Source: Solenopsis invicta
Taxonomy: Eukaryota; Arthropoda; Insecta; Hymenoptera; Formicidae
Assembly: GCF_016802725.1 (NCBI RefSeq)
Contig: NW_024105412.1
Coordinates: 168,841-232,840 of the forward strand
DNA: 64,000 nt
Direction: 5' to 3'
This document shows positions 51,914-63,471 of the stretch, piece by piece (the first letter of the stretch is position 1; each line of letters starts with the position of its first letter). The translations under genes were made by a program, and so were the position numbers. The notes beneath the pieces are model-generated. The model was not told where the DNA came from. It saw only the letters and a list, made by a program, of their open reading frames with translations, and made no database searches.

Positions 51914-54900
51914 ATGGATCAGGAACAGTTTCAACAATTCTTATCCTTAATAAATCAGAGCCAGCAGCAGTTAATCACGCGTGTATTATCTGCCCAACCT
52001 CAAGGGAGCTCTCAGCAAGGTACCCAACCTCTAATCAATACTACACTTTTACCGTCATTCGAAAATTTCGACGCCAAGAAGGAAAGCTTCAGGTACTATC
52101 GTCAACGATTTGAAAATTACTTACAAATCAAAGGTGTTGCATCAGACAAAGCACTATGTGCAAAAATGCTCTTAAATTCTATCGGTGCTACATACTATAA
52201 TATGTTAGCAGCATTAGTAGCTCCTCAAATGCCCACAATGCTAGAATACCAAAATCTCGTAGAAGTCTTAGAAAAACATTTGTGTCCTAAAAAGAATATT
52301 TTAGTTGCACAACATCGATTTCTGTCAACGTATCAAAACGAAAATCAATCGTTAGCCGAATACACAGCACTTCTACGCCGGGACATTGCTGATTGTGAAT
52401 TTATATCACCATGCGACTGTAAAGTTTTTATTGCAGAAATTTTCTTACGTGCACAGTTTATTAGAGGTATAAAAGATAATTCAATTCGTGAACAGCTACT
52501 TCAATCCAATGTCTCCACGTTCAAAGAAATTTCAGAAAAAGCCCTAGCACTGGAAGCTTCAAAAATCGACAGCCGTGAACTTTCAAAAAACCAGCCAGCC
52601 GTACATTCATTTAACACGGAAGACGTTAACAAAGTAATAAAGCAACAGAAATCCAGACGTGATACTTCAACATCAAGGAAAAGAAACAGCGAGAAAAATC
52701 CATCAAGACATAACCACCGACCCAGATCCAAATCAAGGATTGACTACAAGCGACTAGGCATCGAGGGATTATGTCTACGTTGCGGAAACAACAATCATTT
52801 AGCAAAAGATTGCCGAATAAAAATATCATCTTTAAAATGTACTGCATGTAGTAAGTCTGGCCATTTATCAAAGGTGTGTATACGATCACTTCTTAATGCA
52901 AATAAATCAAACACAGAAGCTAATACAGAAACTAATTATATACAAGATGACATATCAACTTACGGAGTTAACCATATTATCGATATATACGAAAATCAAA
53001 ATACAGAACGCAATAATTCCAAAAAGTATTTTGTTACAGTCAATATCGAAGGACAACCTCAAACTTTTGAAGTTGATTCAGGAGCAGGAGTTACATTACT
53101 TCCACGAAAAGAATTCGAAAAGCTTAAACTAAAAATCAACCCCCAAAAATCTACAATTGCATTCCGGTCATATACACAAAATGTATTTCTTCCAGATGGA
53201 GAAATAGAAGTCGAAGTTCGATATAAAGGAAAGGTATCACGCGAGAAACTATACGTTGTGTCGAATGAATTGGCACCACTCTTAGGACGTACATGGATTC
53301 GACATCTAGGCATAAATCTTCAAGAAATCGACAACGAAGAAAGGAACAACATCAACCATTCTCAGAATCAATTAATCAACAATATCGAAGATATAGTTAA
53401 TCAATTTCCTGAAATTTTCGAAGAAAAGATAGGATGTGTACCAAAGGTCACAATTTCACTCCAATTGCGAGAAGGTGCAAAATCGATTTTTCATAAGGAA
53501 AGAGAAGTACCATATGCACTACGGGAAAAAGTCGAAAAGGAACTTGACGATCTTGAAGCAGCAGGTATTATTTCAAAAGTAAACTTGAGCGACTGGGGAT
53601 CGCCTCTAGTAGTTATTCCAAAAGTCAATGGAGATGTTCGCTTGTGCGTAGATTACAAAATTGGAGTAAACCAAAGACTAGTATCTGCAAACTATCCAAT
53701 TAGACGAATCGACGAAATATTAAATAGTCTCCGGGATTCACATTATTTTTGCCGTCTCGATTTATTCAAAGCATATTTACACTTGCAAGTCGACAGTAAA
53801 AGCAGTGAAATTCGAACTATTTCTATTTCACCGAGGCACATATCGAATGAATAGGCTCTCATTTGGAATAAAAACAGCACCATCAGAATTCAACCGCATC
53901 ATAGATCAAATTCTATCGGGCCTCAATAAAACTCTGGCATATTTCGATGACATTATTGTCCATGGATCTACCAAGGAAGAATGTCAACAAAATTTATATG
54001 CCTGTTTACAACGCTTAAAGGAATATGATCTACATCTTAATAAAAGCAAATGCTTATTCTTCCAAGAAGAAATTGAATACCTTGGGCACAATATTGGATT
54101 CAACAAAATTTCAAAATCTCCAAAGAAAATCGAAGCCATAATTAATATGCCGAGACCATCCAACGTTGGAGATGTACGCCGTTTCTTAGGTATGGTAACA
54201 TATTATTCCAATTTTATTCCAAACGCATCAACAATTACATATCCATTAAGAAAATTACTCTTAAAAGATTCGAAATTCAAATGGAATAATAGCTGTGAAA
54301 ATGCATTTATAAAACTTAAAAATGAAATTTCAAGCGATCAAGTACTAACGCCATACGAACCAGAACTCCCTATAGTTATTACATGTGATGCTAGTCCTAC
54401 AGGCATCGCAGGAGTTTTATCGCACATTATTGATGGCATCGAAAAACCGATTGCATTCGCATCTAGATCACTAACGTCCGCAGAAAGAAATTACAGTCAA
54501 CTTGATCGTGAAGCGCTCGCAATCATTTTTGCAGTCAATCGATTCTTTATGTACGTGTATGGTCGCAAATTTAAACTAATAACTGATAATCGACCTCTCA
54601 CTAGAATTTTTCACCAGAATAATAAATTACCAGCTATGACCTCAGCTCGATTACTTAGATATGCATCATTTTTATCAGGATTTGACTACGAAGTCGAATA
54701 TAAAAAGGGATCTGAAAATATCAATGTAGATTGTTTATCCAGAGCTCCAGTAGATCAAAAATATTATTCAACGGATATTGCCATCAATGAAGAAGTCCAC
54801 CAACTATGTTATTTAACTATTTTCGAAATTTCATCTGAAAATATTACAGCCGAAAATATTATACAAGAAACCGATAAGGATGAAACTCTTTCAAAAATTA

Positions 54901-56138
54901 AAAGGAAACTACTCAGCGAAGAAGCCGATGACATCGAATATACTCTCGAAGCAGGAATATTATTCAAAGGACAACGCGTAGTTATCCCGAAAATCCTACA
55001 ACCACAAATCCTCGAAGAATTGCATAAAACGCATGTTGGCATTACAAAAATGAAACAGCTGGCACGCCGTTATTGCATTTGGAAAGGAATCGATCGAGAT
55101 ATCGAACGAATGGTAAAATCATGCCAAAACTGCGCAGAAGTAAAAACCAGTCCGGCAAAAGCTCCATTACATCAATGGGAACAACCGACATCTAACTGGA
55201 ACCGTATTCACATAGATTATGCAGGTCCATTCGAGAACCATTATTTTTTAGTAGTAGTAGATGCTCGATCTAAATGGGCTGAAATTCGAATCATCAAGGA
55301 AGCACCAACATCAGAAAAGACCATCGAACTTCTAAAAGATATTTTCTCAATCCACGGATTTCCTGATGTTATGGTCTCCGATAATGCAACAATATTTGTC
55401 AGTGAAATATTCAAGCAATTTTCTCGTGAAAGCGGTATCTTCCAAAAATTCATAGCGCCAGGACATCCTGCTACCAACGGACTCGCCGAAAGAAATATTC
55501 AAACATTAAAACAACGTCTCAAATCCATGAAAGATGAAAACCTAACATTAAACCAAAAGGTTCGAGAAATCTTATTTAGATACAGGGCTACTCCACTCGC
55601 ATGTGGGAAGTCTCCAGCGGAACTTTATCTTCATCGTGCCATCCGGATTAAATTAGATGCTCTCAAACCATGCAAGAAGACGAGTAATTACCAGAAAATT
55701 CCAGGCACTCGCAATTTACCAGTAGGAGAGAGAGTACAGGCACGATATTATACGAACTTAAAGCCTACATGGAAGTTTGGTACCGTCATCAGGAAGCTTG
55801 GTCAACTCCATTATCTTATCAAATTAGACGATGGGTACATTTTCAAAAGACACATCGATCAATTACGCAGCACGGAAGTAAAAAAAAAAGAAGTTCGATT
55901 TGCACCAGATACTAAAGGAGGGGAAGAAGAGATCAAACCAGAAGAAAAATTCTTTGCGGAACTGGGTCACTATATGGAGTATTCGAAGCCAGCTCCACCA
56001 GTTTCAGTCGCCATTCTACCTGAAGATCCATCAGAAGGACCTCCTGTAGATCAACCAAGAACATTACCAAATACTGTTAGACGGTCACAGCGTATACGCA
56101 AGGCGCCATCACATTTAAACAACTACATTTTAAAATAA
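51914..56138 (+). pseudogene. Gypsy-C gag-pol polyprotein with one frameshift
   Basis: The ATG at 51914 opens MDQEQFQQFLSLINQSQQQL. Zinc knuckles: CLRCGNNNHLAKDC and CTACSKSGHLSKVC. Protease: FEVDSGAGVTLLPRKEF. Reverse transcriptase: GDVRLCVDYKI, CRLDLFKAYLHLQVD, LSFGIKTAPSEFNRI and AYFDDIIVHGS. RNase H: VITCDASPTGIAGVLSHI and FKLITDNRPLTRIF. Integrase: CQNCAEVKTSPAK, IHIDYAGPFENHYF, MVSDNATIFVSEIF and GLAERNIQTLK. This is the single-frame organisation of K02A2.6-like (Mag-type) Gypsy proteins. The only lesion I see is a one-base frame change at about 53820-53835 within reverse transcriptase. It may still be a functional family with intact relatives elsewhere. Confidence 0.92.
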
Positions 56139-56206
56139 TATTCCTTCTTTATTCCATGCTATTATCACATACTATTTAATTTTCAGAAGATATTCATGTT
56201 TTCTTT

Positions 56207-56220
56207 TAAGTGTGGGAGAA
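56207..56220 (+). other. Gypsy-C polypurine tract
   Basis: AAGTGTGGGAGAA abuts the 3' LTR. Confidence 0.65.
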
Positions 56221-56443
56221 TTATTATGATTTTCTATTGGTCGATATTTGGTTGATGGCTGATCTCCCTTCAGATTGATCAGATAGCGCATGCTGTTTTT
56301 CCGGCATGCGGAGCCTCTCTGTTCAGATATGTATGATTCAAGACTGTATTGTTGTTATGTATCTTTTCGGACGTAATAATAAAAAGGAAGTATCTCTATC
56401 AAATCGTTGATGCTGATTGCACCCTTAAATTGTCGTTACAACA
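56221..56443 (+). repeat. Gypsy-C 3' LTR (223 bp)
   Basis: Matches the 5' LTR except at about three sites, such as CAGATGGCGC versus CAGATAGCGC and CACCTCTAAA versus CACCCTTAAA. GACA follows. Confidence 0.92.
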
Positions 56444-57789
56444 GACATCGACATAATCATGTTCATCGAACGTGGCACACGTGGTGGTCTAAGTCAATGT
56501 TCAAACAGGTACGCACAGTCCAACAACAAGTACATAAAGTCATACGATCATCGAAATCATCATCGTACCTGATATACTTTGATGTAAATAACTTGTATGG
56601 TTGGGCAATGTGTCAACCATTACCATACAAAGTATTTCGATGGGTGGATGACGTAACAAATTTTAATTTTATGGACATCGCGCTAGATTCCCCAACAAGT
56701 TACATTCTTGAAATAGACTTAGAATATCCACAACATTAACATGATGCGCACATTGACCTACCGTTCTGTCGAATGCGTGACAAACCGCCCAGCAAGCGGC
56801 AGGACAAGCTCCTCGCAACCTTATACGATAAGAAACATTACGTCAAACATTATCGTAACCTGCAGCAGTGTACTCGTCACGGCCTTCGAGTAACAAAAAT
56901 ACATCGCATATTACAGTTTGCGCAATCACCATGGCTTCGCGATTATATTCAGCTAAACACAGATTTCAGAACATGCGACAAAAACTTTGAAAAAAACTTA
57001 TACAAATTAATGAACAACGCGGTTTTTGGCAAAACCTTGGAGAACGTGCGCAATCACGTCGATGTGCGACTCGTGACAAAATGGAAAGGCAGATACGGCG
57101 CGAAGGAAATGATCGCTATGCCAAATTTCTACAGTCGTAGTGTTTTTTCGGAGAATTTGGTTGCTATCGAAATGCGTAAGTTTAAGGTGAAATTCGACAA
57201 ACCAATCTATGTGGGTATGTGCATCCTTGACATATCTAAGACATGTTTGTGTAAATTTCATCATGAATACATGGCGCCGTTGTTTCGCGAGAAATGTAAA
57301 ATTATGTATACTGATACGGATAGTTTAATATTATATATAACATTGAATGGGATGATGTATACGAAATGAAGCGCGATTTTAATAAATTCGACGCGAGTAA
57401 TTATGCGGTTGATAATGCATACGGTATTCCGCTTGCTAATACAAAAGTGCCGGGATTAATGAAGGACGAAGAGAACGATCATGACCGAATTCGTAGGGCT
57501 TAGAGCAAAGATGTATGCCTTGTGCATTGATGGTAAAATAGACAAGTAGAAAGTCAAAGGAATCAAGAGCAACGTTGTAGCAAAATCAACAACTTTCAAT
57601 GATTACACGCGATGCTTGCATGATGAGATTGAAATGACGCGACAGCAGTCAAATATTAGATCGAAATTGCATGAGGTATATACTATATCCAAAACAAAAA
57701 TTGCTTTTAGTCCGTATGACGATAAACAATATATTATGTCAGATTCTATCGACACGATACCTTGGGGACATTATAAAATACCAATGTAA
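56444..57789 (+). pseudogene. Maverick/Polinton DNA polymerase B, C-terminal part
   Basis: Polymerase motif A appears as YFDVNNLYGWAMCQPLPY (near 56578). Motif B is YKLMNNAVFGKTLENVRN, and motif C is MYTDTDSLILYI with the catalytic Asp pair. The end reads FVGLRAKMYALCIDGKIDK, stop, VKGIKSNVVAKSTTFNDYT and IDTIPWGHYKIPM, ending at 57789. Stops (after YPQH at 56737, and near 57547) and frame changes near 57350 and 57485 break it. Only 86 bp separates its end from the convergent integrase end. Confidence 0.87.
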
Positions 57790-58131
57790 ATAAAACACTT
57801 AATTTGTATAATATATGTATATTTGTGTAATTGTAATAAAAATTACAAATATCTTATAAATAAGTAATACATTTTTTATAATGCATTATCGTTGTGTATC
57901 CACGAATTGTGTGAATTATCAAATCCCAACCATTTCACATAAGCATCATCCCCTCTTGTGCGTAAAATTTTTTCAACGCGATACAAGTCAGGATTAGCGA
58001 CTCGCTGGAGCTCATATTCATAAAATCCGCCGGTGATGTGTTTTCCACGGGAATCCTTCAATAAATACGTCACGGAATTAGTTCTCTGCACTTTGGCAAT
58101 TTTAAATATCTCTGTAATCCAATACGGTGTA

Positions 58132-59452
58132 CGAGGTGTGTTCAAAAAGTATCGCGAATTTTGTGTTTTTTCAAAAATTATTTATTTATTCATGAATATC
58201 TATTTTGTCCCCTTCAAAGTAATCCCCATGAGATATTATACACTTGTGCCAACGGTTTTTCCAATCTTCGAAGCACTTCAAAAAATCATTTTTTTTATCT
58301 TGTTCAGCTCCTCCTTCGATGCCGTCTTTATCTCGTCAAGCGTAGTGTAACGTCGTCCTTTCATGGGCCTCTTCAGTTTAGGGAACAAGAAAAAGTCACA
58401 GGGGGCCAGATCTGGGGAATACGGTGGCTGCGGCATCATTAGCGTGTTGTTTTTGGCCAAAAAGTCGCGCACAAGCAACGATGTGTGAGCAGGGGCGTTA
58501 TCGTGGTGCAAAAGCCAAATTTTGTTCTTCCACAAATCCGGGCGTTTCTGGCGGATTGCTTCGCGCAAATTGCGCATAACTTGCAGGTAATATTCCTTAT
58601 TGACCGTTCTACCCTGTGGCAAGAACTCATGATGCACCACGCCCCTGCAATCGAAGAAAACTATCAGCAAAACTTTCACATTCGACCGAACTTGGCGCGC
58701 TTTTTTCGGTCTTGGTTCGTGCGGCAGCTTCCATTGAGATGATTGAGCTTTGGTTTCCACGTCATAACCATAAACCCACGATTCGTCACCAGTTATGACC
58801 CTCTGGAGCAAATTTGGGTCGTCGCGGACAGAGTCCAACATCTCATTAGCAATGTTCATGCGATGCTGTTTTTGGTCGCAATTGAGCAATTTTGGTACGA
58901 ATTTCGCGGCGACCCGTCTCATGCCCAAATCATTGATAAAAATCGAATGGCACGAGCCAATCGATATGTTTAGGTCCTCAGCAACTTCTCTAACGGTGAT
59001 TCGACGATTGGCCAATACCATTTTCTCCACTTCATTAATTTTTTCGTCTGTTGTTGAAGTGCTCGGGCGTCCGGCACGCTCTTCGTCGTTCACATCTTCT
59101 CGGCCTTCTGAGAACATTTTGTACCACCGATAAACGTTGCTTCGGTCCAAGGTAGCTTCTCCGTATGCCACAGTCAACATTCGGAATGCATCCGCGCACT
59201 TAATTTCGTTTTTCACACAAAATTTGATACAGGTTCTTTGATCCATTTTTTTGAATAGGTAAAAATCGAAGACGATCCAAAACACGTGCAAGCAAAGCAG
59301 CTGTCAACAATTAAGTGAACATTCAAAATGGCCGAGCTTGTCGGCATAAGTGAGAGACATGAGTACCAACATAACGCCACAAAAAGATCGAAATTCGAAT
59401 ATACGTAACCCGCGAAAATTCAAAATTCGCGATACTTTTTGAACACACCTCG
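58132..59452 (-). mobile_element. Nearly complete mariner element (1321 bp)
   Basis: The inverted ends are CGAGGTGTGTTCAAAAAGTA and its inverse, extending about 30 bp. TA flanks both sides (58130-58131 and 59453-59454). Length, end pairs and the enclosed transposase all fit a full-length element. Confidence 0.93.
58186..59246 (-). pseudogene. mariner transposase, one frameshift from intact
   Basis: The ATG at 59244-59246 opens MDQRTCIKFCVKNEIKCADA. The paired helix-turn-helix includes ADAFRMLTVAYGEATLDRSN and ITVREVAEDLNISIGSCHSI. The catalytic acids sit in VITGDESWVYGYD, LLHHDNAPAHTS and PYSPDLAPCDFFLFPKL, with 34 residues between the second and third (DD34D). The frame stops at 58278 because of an extra A in a run of eight near 58283-58290. 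The remaining end (KCFEDWKNRWHKCIISHGDY) continues in the next frame to 58186. An upstream in-frame ATG at 59291 is not the likely start, because family members begin MDQR. Confidence 0.93.
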
Positions 59453-60285
59453 TATAATCTTTATCAAAAATGGTTTTAAATTTGCTCACGCGTACCGATT
59501 CACCCACTTTGAATCGCGCGGGTGTAGCGATTTTTATGCGACTATACACAGTGGATAAGAGTTTTTCGGCAATTGCTACATTGATGGGTCGTATACCAAT
59601 AGTACGATGCCTTCGCGAGTTGTCTTCTGATATGAGACGTGGCAACAAATCAATCCATTTATAATTTCCATTAAGCGTAAACTGCTTCCACATATCGTTC
59701 TTTAATGAACGGTTAAACCGTTCGACGACTGACGCCTTCTTTGCCAATATGTTGAATAATGATTGATATCATGTTTTTTCAATAGTTTCTGTACCGTGGC
59801 GTTGTAAAATTCCTTTTCTCTGTCAGTCTGCAAATTTTTTGGACATCTTTCATCGTCTCGAATTATCTTTGTAATCGCATTAGCCACTTCATTGCCACTC
59901 TTGGCCTTGAGAGGCACGGCTCATGCATACTTGCTCAACACATCGATAATGGTGAATGGTAACCTCGGTTAAATCTCATGTAAAGTCGCATCTCATATCC
60001 GCTTGCCACAGGTCATTGTATCTGCGAACAATGACGTGGCTTTTCGGAAAATTTCTTCTCGCTGGAACATGAAGTTTCTTCTAACAGCTGCTTTTCGGAA
60101 TTATTCATGTTTGATTCACAAATAATGCAGAGATCTAATGTATCGTTTTTTTTACTCTGCGCTATGAGACACTGTGTCGAGTTGTTTTTGATTTTCGTTA
60201 AATATAATCTAACTTTGCATCAAAATTGGCATTGACCACGCAAAGAATGTTATCGCGCACGTAACTTCTTATTAATCCGCTCCAT

Positions 60286-61365
60286 TTAATACATTTCCGT
60301 TCCGCTACTTCCGAGCGATATCCCAAACTTGTTGATTGACATTTCAACGTTGACTAAAATAATATGAGTAGCACGACTCAATTTATAATTAAACCAGCTT
60401 CGCGAAGTTTCTCGATAATCGACAGGATCTCGTTGTCGTGAGCGTTGTGTCCGGTTTGGTGCAAGGCTTTGAGCAATCAAAGACGATCGACGAGTTCGTT
60501 CGGATCGTTCCAATGAACGTAATCAATCTTGTTGTCGTTTAATGTAATGATGTTCGGTATACCTCGTCCAACTTTGTCCAGTGCTAACATGGCTGATACT
60601 ATATTTTTATACTTGTGTCCTTTGTTACACAGTATTGGATTACATTCGTCAGGGTCTCGCTTATGTGCGTTTATAGTTAATATGATATCCTTATATTTCT
60701 CTACACTATCACTCGTGTAGATATCGGCGTTGGGTATTTTTATGAAAATTAACTGGTACAGACCTTGAGTACCCTTGTATCTTTTACCGTTTATGAATAT
60801 ATCATTGTTTTTGTGCAAGTCGATACGTTTGTTATCAAGCATCGTTCCAGTATTGCTAAAGTTAACTTTATAAACGTTATCTACGTTGACCGTTTCTTTA
60901 TCGCTCAAAACAGCTCCCATATATTTTTGTCCCAATGGGCCATAGTGTATTTGTAATTTTTTTTTGCCCCTCAGACGTTTCCAACTGCTGTCAAACAAAC
61001 ATCACGAGCGGCTCGTCGGTGATTTCGAAAATCTGTTCAACGAAGGGTGCATGATTCTGCAATAAATCGTTATCTTGTAAAATTTGTGATGCTTTATTAA
61101 AATTAATTAGTACAGTTTGCGATTTAATTGGAGTAGAAGTCATTATTGAATTATTAAACAAAATGTTCGTCCGTTTTCGTTTTGGCTTCGCGTATTCTTC
61201 ATCTCCCGAAAAAAATGCTTTACTCTCAGCCGGTTTAGACTCATCACTAATGGTATTTTCTACTCCAACGGTATTTTTAACAATCTGTGTTAGAGGTTTA
61301 ATGATTGGTCTAAAATGTCTTTCCAAAGCAATATCTTCTTCCATTTTACCCGTTTGACCGGGCAA
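60286..61365 (-). pseudogene. Maverick-associated protein with DUF8207-like domain
   Basis: The upstream part (61365 downward) reads MEEDIALERHFRPIIKPLTQ. After a frameshift near 60995, the next part reads LQIHYGPLGQKYMGAVLSDK, VNFSNTGTMLDNKRIDLHKN and FINGKRYKGTQGLYQLIFIK, then NAHKRDPDECNPILCNKGH. This YGPLG / GTxGLYxLIF pattern is that of the DUF8207 family, which occurs with Polinton-type genes in arthropods. A second frameshift lies near 60490. The role is not established; a structural or accessory function in the element is inference. Confidence 0.7.
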
Positions 61366-61464
61366 TATTTTTTACGAATCGTGTTACTCGTTTTTACAAT
61401 TTGTTTAGCTACCTTCTCGCGATCCATGTTACTATCCATGTTGAATGTTCAACGTATCGACAAC

Positions 61465-62074
61465 TAACTTTGCGAAGTCGTTAAATCTTTTTTTATATCA
61501 TCCATCGACAAGCGCGCTGTCCTTGTCTATCACTAGGAATCTATATTTTTGCTGCCAACAAATCAGCATAAATCCGGCATAAATTGCAAAAATTCCCGTA
61601 AGACATCTCAGTGTTTACATGATCGTTGTATACATGCTTCATATTGGTGCCATCCTATTTGAACATGATCAACAAATGTGCATTGTCGTATATAAAATGC
61701 TTCGGTATTTTTGCATACGTCTGACAGAGATAGAATCAGTCAACGTCTGCATGTTGACCCATTGCATGCTACTCTCTTATCGTATCTTGCTTATCGCATG
61801 CCGCATCATCAAAGATATAGATGAAATTCGGAAGCGTTTTGCTCGAAAGAATGACATCACTGTTGTTAGAAAATGCAAAATACCCAACTTCTTCAATCGA
61901 TGTTAATAAGTTTTCCAGATATCGGTATTTTGGCTGCTGAAACAATTTCAAGTATACATACACGTTTTCGAAACGTACACCGTTCCAGCATGCTTATCAT
62001 TACGTTTGTCTTTCCGCAATTTGATGGGCCGCAAATGTTGCCGCGTATAGAAATCGGTAGCATGATACATTAAT
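61465..62074 (-). pseudogene. Maverick/Polinton packaging-type ATPase relic
   Basis: The minus strand opens MLPISIRGNICGPSNCGKTN, with a Walker A motif (GPSNCGKT), and continues VMISMLER. After a frameshift come YLKLFQQPKYRYLENLLTSI, VGYFAFSNNSDVILSSK and a Walker B region, FIYIFDDAACDKQDTIRE. A stop at 61769 and further frame changes follow (AMGQHADVD, YLCQTYAKIPKHFI). In Polintons and related viruses this ATPase pumps DNA into capsids. Gene order relative to integrase and polymerase fits the element. Confidence 0.8.
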
Positions 62075-62139
62075 TTTTACCGAGAGTTCCTCATCACTTA
62101 TATTTTATTAAAAACCGTTAGTTTGTAAAGTCTATCTTA

Positions 62140-62950
62140 TTTATTATTTCTAAAGCGCGTGTACGCCATTAAAGTGCGTGAGTGCACGAGTGTACAGGAC
62201 AACCTACCCGATCGTAACAGTATTTTATGCAGTTGGAAATGTATCGTTTTACCTTCTGCCTTTCATCTGGAAACCAATTGCTTTTTCTTACTTTGTTGTA
62301 TCTCTTCTCCATTCCTAAATATCCTAGTTTATTTGTGCAATACCTGCAATTCCATTGCTTGTTGTATATAAAATAATAATTTACTATCGTGCTTTCTGAA
62401 TACAATTCCATTTCGCATTTCGAAATACGGGTCATTTATATTTTGCAATGTTTCTTTCAATTCATATACAACTTTTGGTTCTCTAAGTGTGAAATTTAAT
62501 GTGAGATGTTATTTTACTTGATAGAATTATCCTTTATTTTCAATATCGCATCCGGTAATTTACCAACGCGTCGAAGTGTTCCATCTTGACATCGGGACGG
62601 TGTTTCGTCACATAATCATATTTTGATAGCTCTAGGATTTATTGACTTATGCGAAGAGATTTCTTTTTTTCTTAAAAGGAAATGCAAGAGCATTACTATT
62701 GATTACTATTTTAAACTTGACACCCCGTAGTTAAACTTTAAAGCGCTGCAAGAAACATATGATCGCAAGCGTTTCCAGCTCGAAACTATGATAATGACTC
62801 TTTACATCTATTGTCCACATTGAAAAGAAAAAGATAGGATGAAAGTGTCTGTTACCTGCTCGTTGCATGAGTACCGTTGAATAGCGATTACAATAGCAGT
62901 GCCAGAAAATAAAGCGAGAAGAGCCCCATTACTTGCAGATTTAGCGGAAT
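62140..62950 (-). pseudogene. Ty3/Gypsy RNase H and integrase zinc-finger remnant
   Basis: The minus strand reads VKSHYHSFELETLAIICFLQ (RNase H, near 62800) and KFKIVINSNALAFPFKKK. After many stops it reads FTLREPKVVYELKETLQNIN, then LGYLGMEKRYNKVRKSNWFP and VKRYISNCIKYC (integrase zinc-binding part). It is heavily decayed and not related in frame or detail to the three larger Gypsy elements here. No LTR is seen. Confidence 0.6.
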
Positions 62951-63257
62951 ATAATTAACAACACACATATCATTGACATTTTACAATGCTTTACAGTATT
63001 CAATGATTAAATTAAGATATAAAAATAAAAATGATTCTAATGCTTACAGTATGTTTAATTTCACAAATTAAGTCTTATAAGGGCAACCTATGACATGTGG
63101 GTCACCAATTTTAACAAAATTTTATGGGTGTGTAGTATTAAATCTTTACTAGTAAAGTTGTAAGTTGCGAATATTAGATATTTTCGAGAAAATGACAATT
63201 AAATATTTCCAACATCTATAATACCGTTACAGAAAATCGATTGTCGAATTATTGGTG
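62951..63257. other. AT-rich spacer, nothing recognised
   Basis: No reading frame or repeat was detected. Confidence 0.4.
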
Positions 63258-63455
63258 TAGCATGGGGCGTTAGCATATTGGCTGCTACGCTTGGATCCCA
63301 GGTTTGATTCCCGCGAATGAGGCTGTTCCGCAATAGGCTGTTTTTCAACAGCGCGGCTCGATAAAGCGAGTCACACGTTGCTGAAAGGTGGAGATTATTT
63401 CACATATAAGCAGCTCCGGAGCATAATTGAAAGAAGAAAGAACCCTCTGAATTAG
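63258..63455 (+). mobile_element. Probable tRNA-derived SINE
   Basis: TAGCATATTGG (63271-63281) resembles an RNA polymerase III A box, and GGTTTGATTCC (63301-63311) matches a B box. Spacing is shorter than in a normal tRNA, and the anticodon arm is degenerate, so it is not a working tRNA. About 140 bp of unrelated tail follows (GCAGCTCCGGAGCATAATTG near 63410). No clear poly-A or target duplication was seen. Confidence 0.45.
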
Positions 63456-63471
63456 CTATCAGTAGAATGTA

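Larger units (their letters stand above)
57876..60285 (-). pseudogene. Maverick/Polinton integrase with chromodomain
   Basis: The ATG (60283-60285) opens MERINKKLRAR and abuts the TAA of the upstream gene. The core follows: IIDVLSKYA, AVPLKAKSGNEVANAITKII, NLQTDREKEFYNATVQKLLK and ASVVERFNRSLKNDMWKQF. Retroviral-type integrase acids are conserved (D, D, E of VVERFNR). After the mariner insertion the end reads RTNSVTYLLKDSRGKHITGG and a chromodomain (YRVEKILRTRGDDAYVKWLG, NSWI). Stops and a frameshift near 59745 disrupt it. It acts in element integration in Polintons. Confidence 0.85.

Noticed and set aside
63271..63311. Functional tRNA gene
   Set aside because: A and B boxes are too close, and no anticodon arm or full cloverleaf can be formed. 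A SINE fits better.
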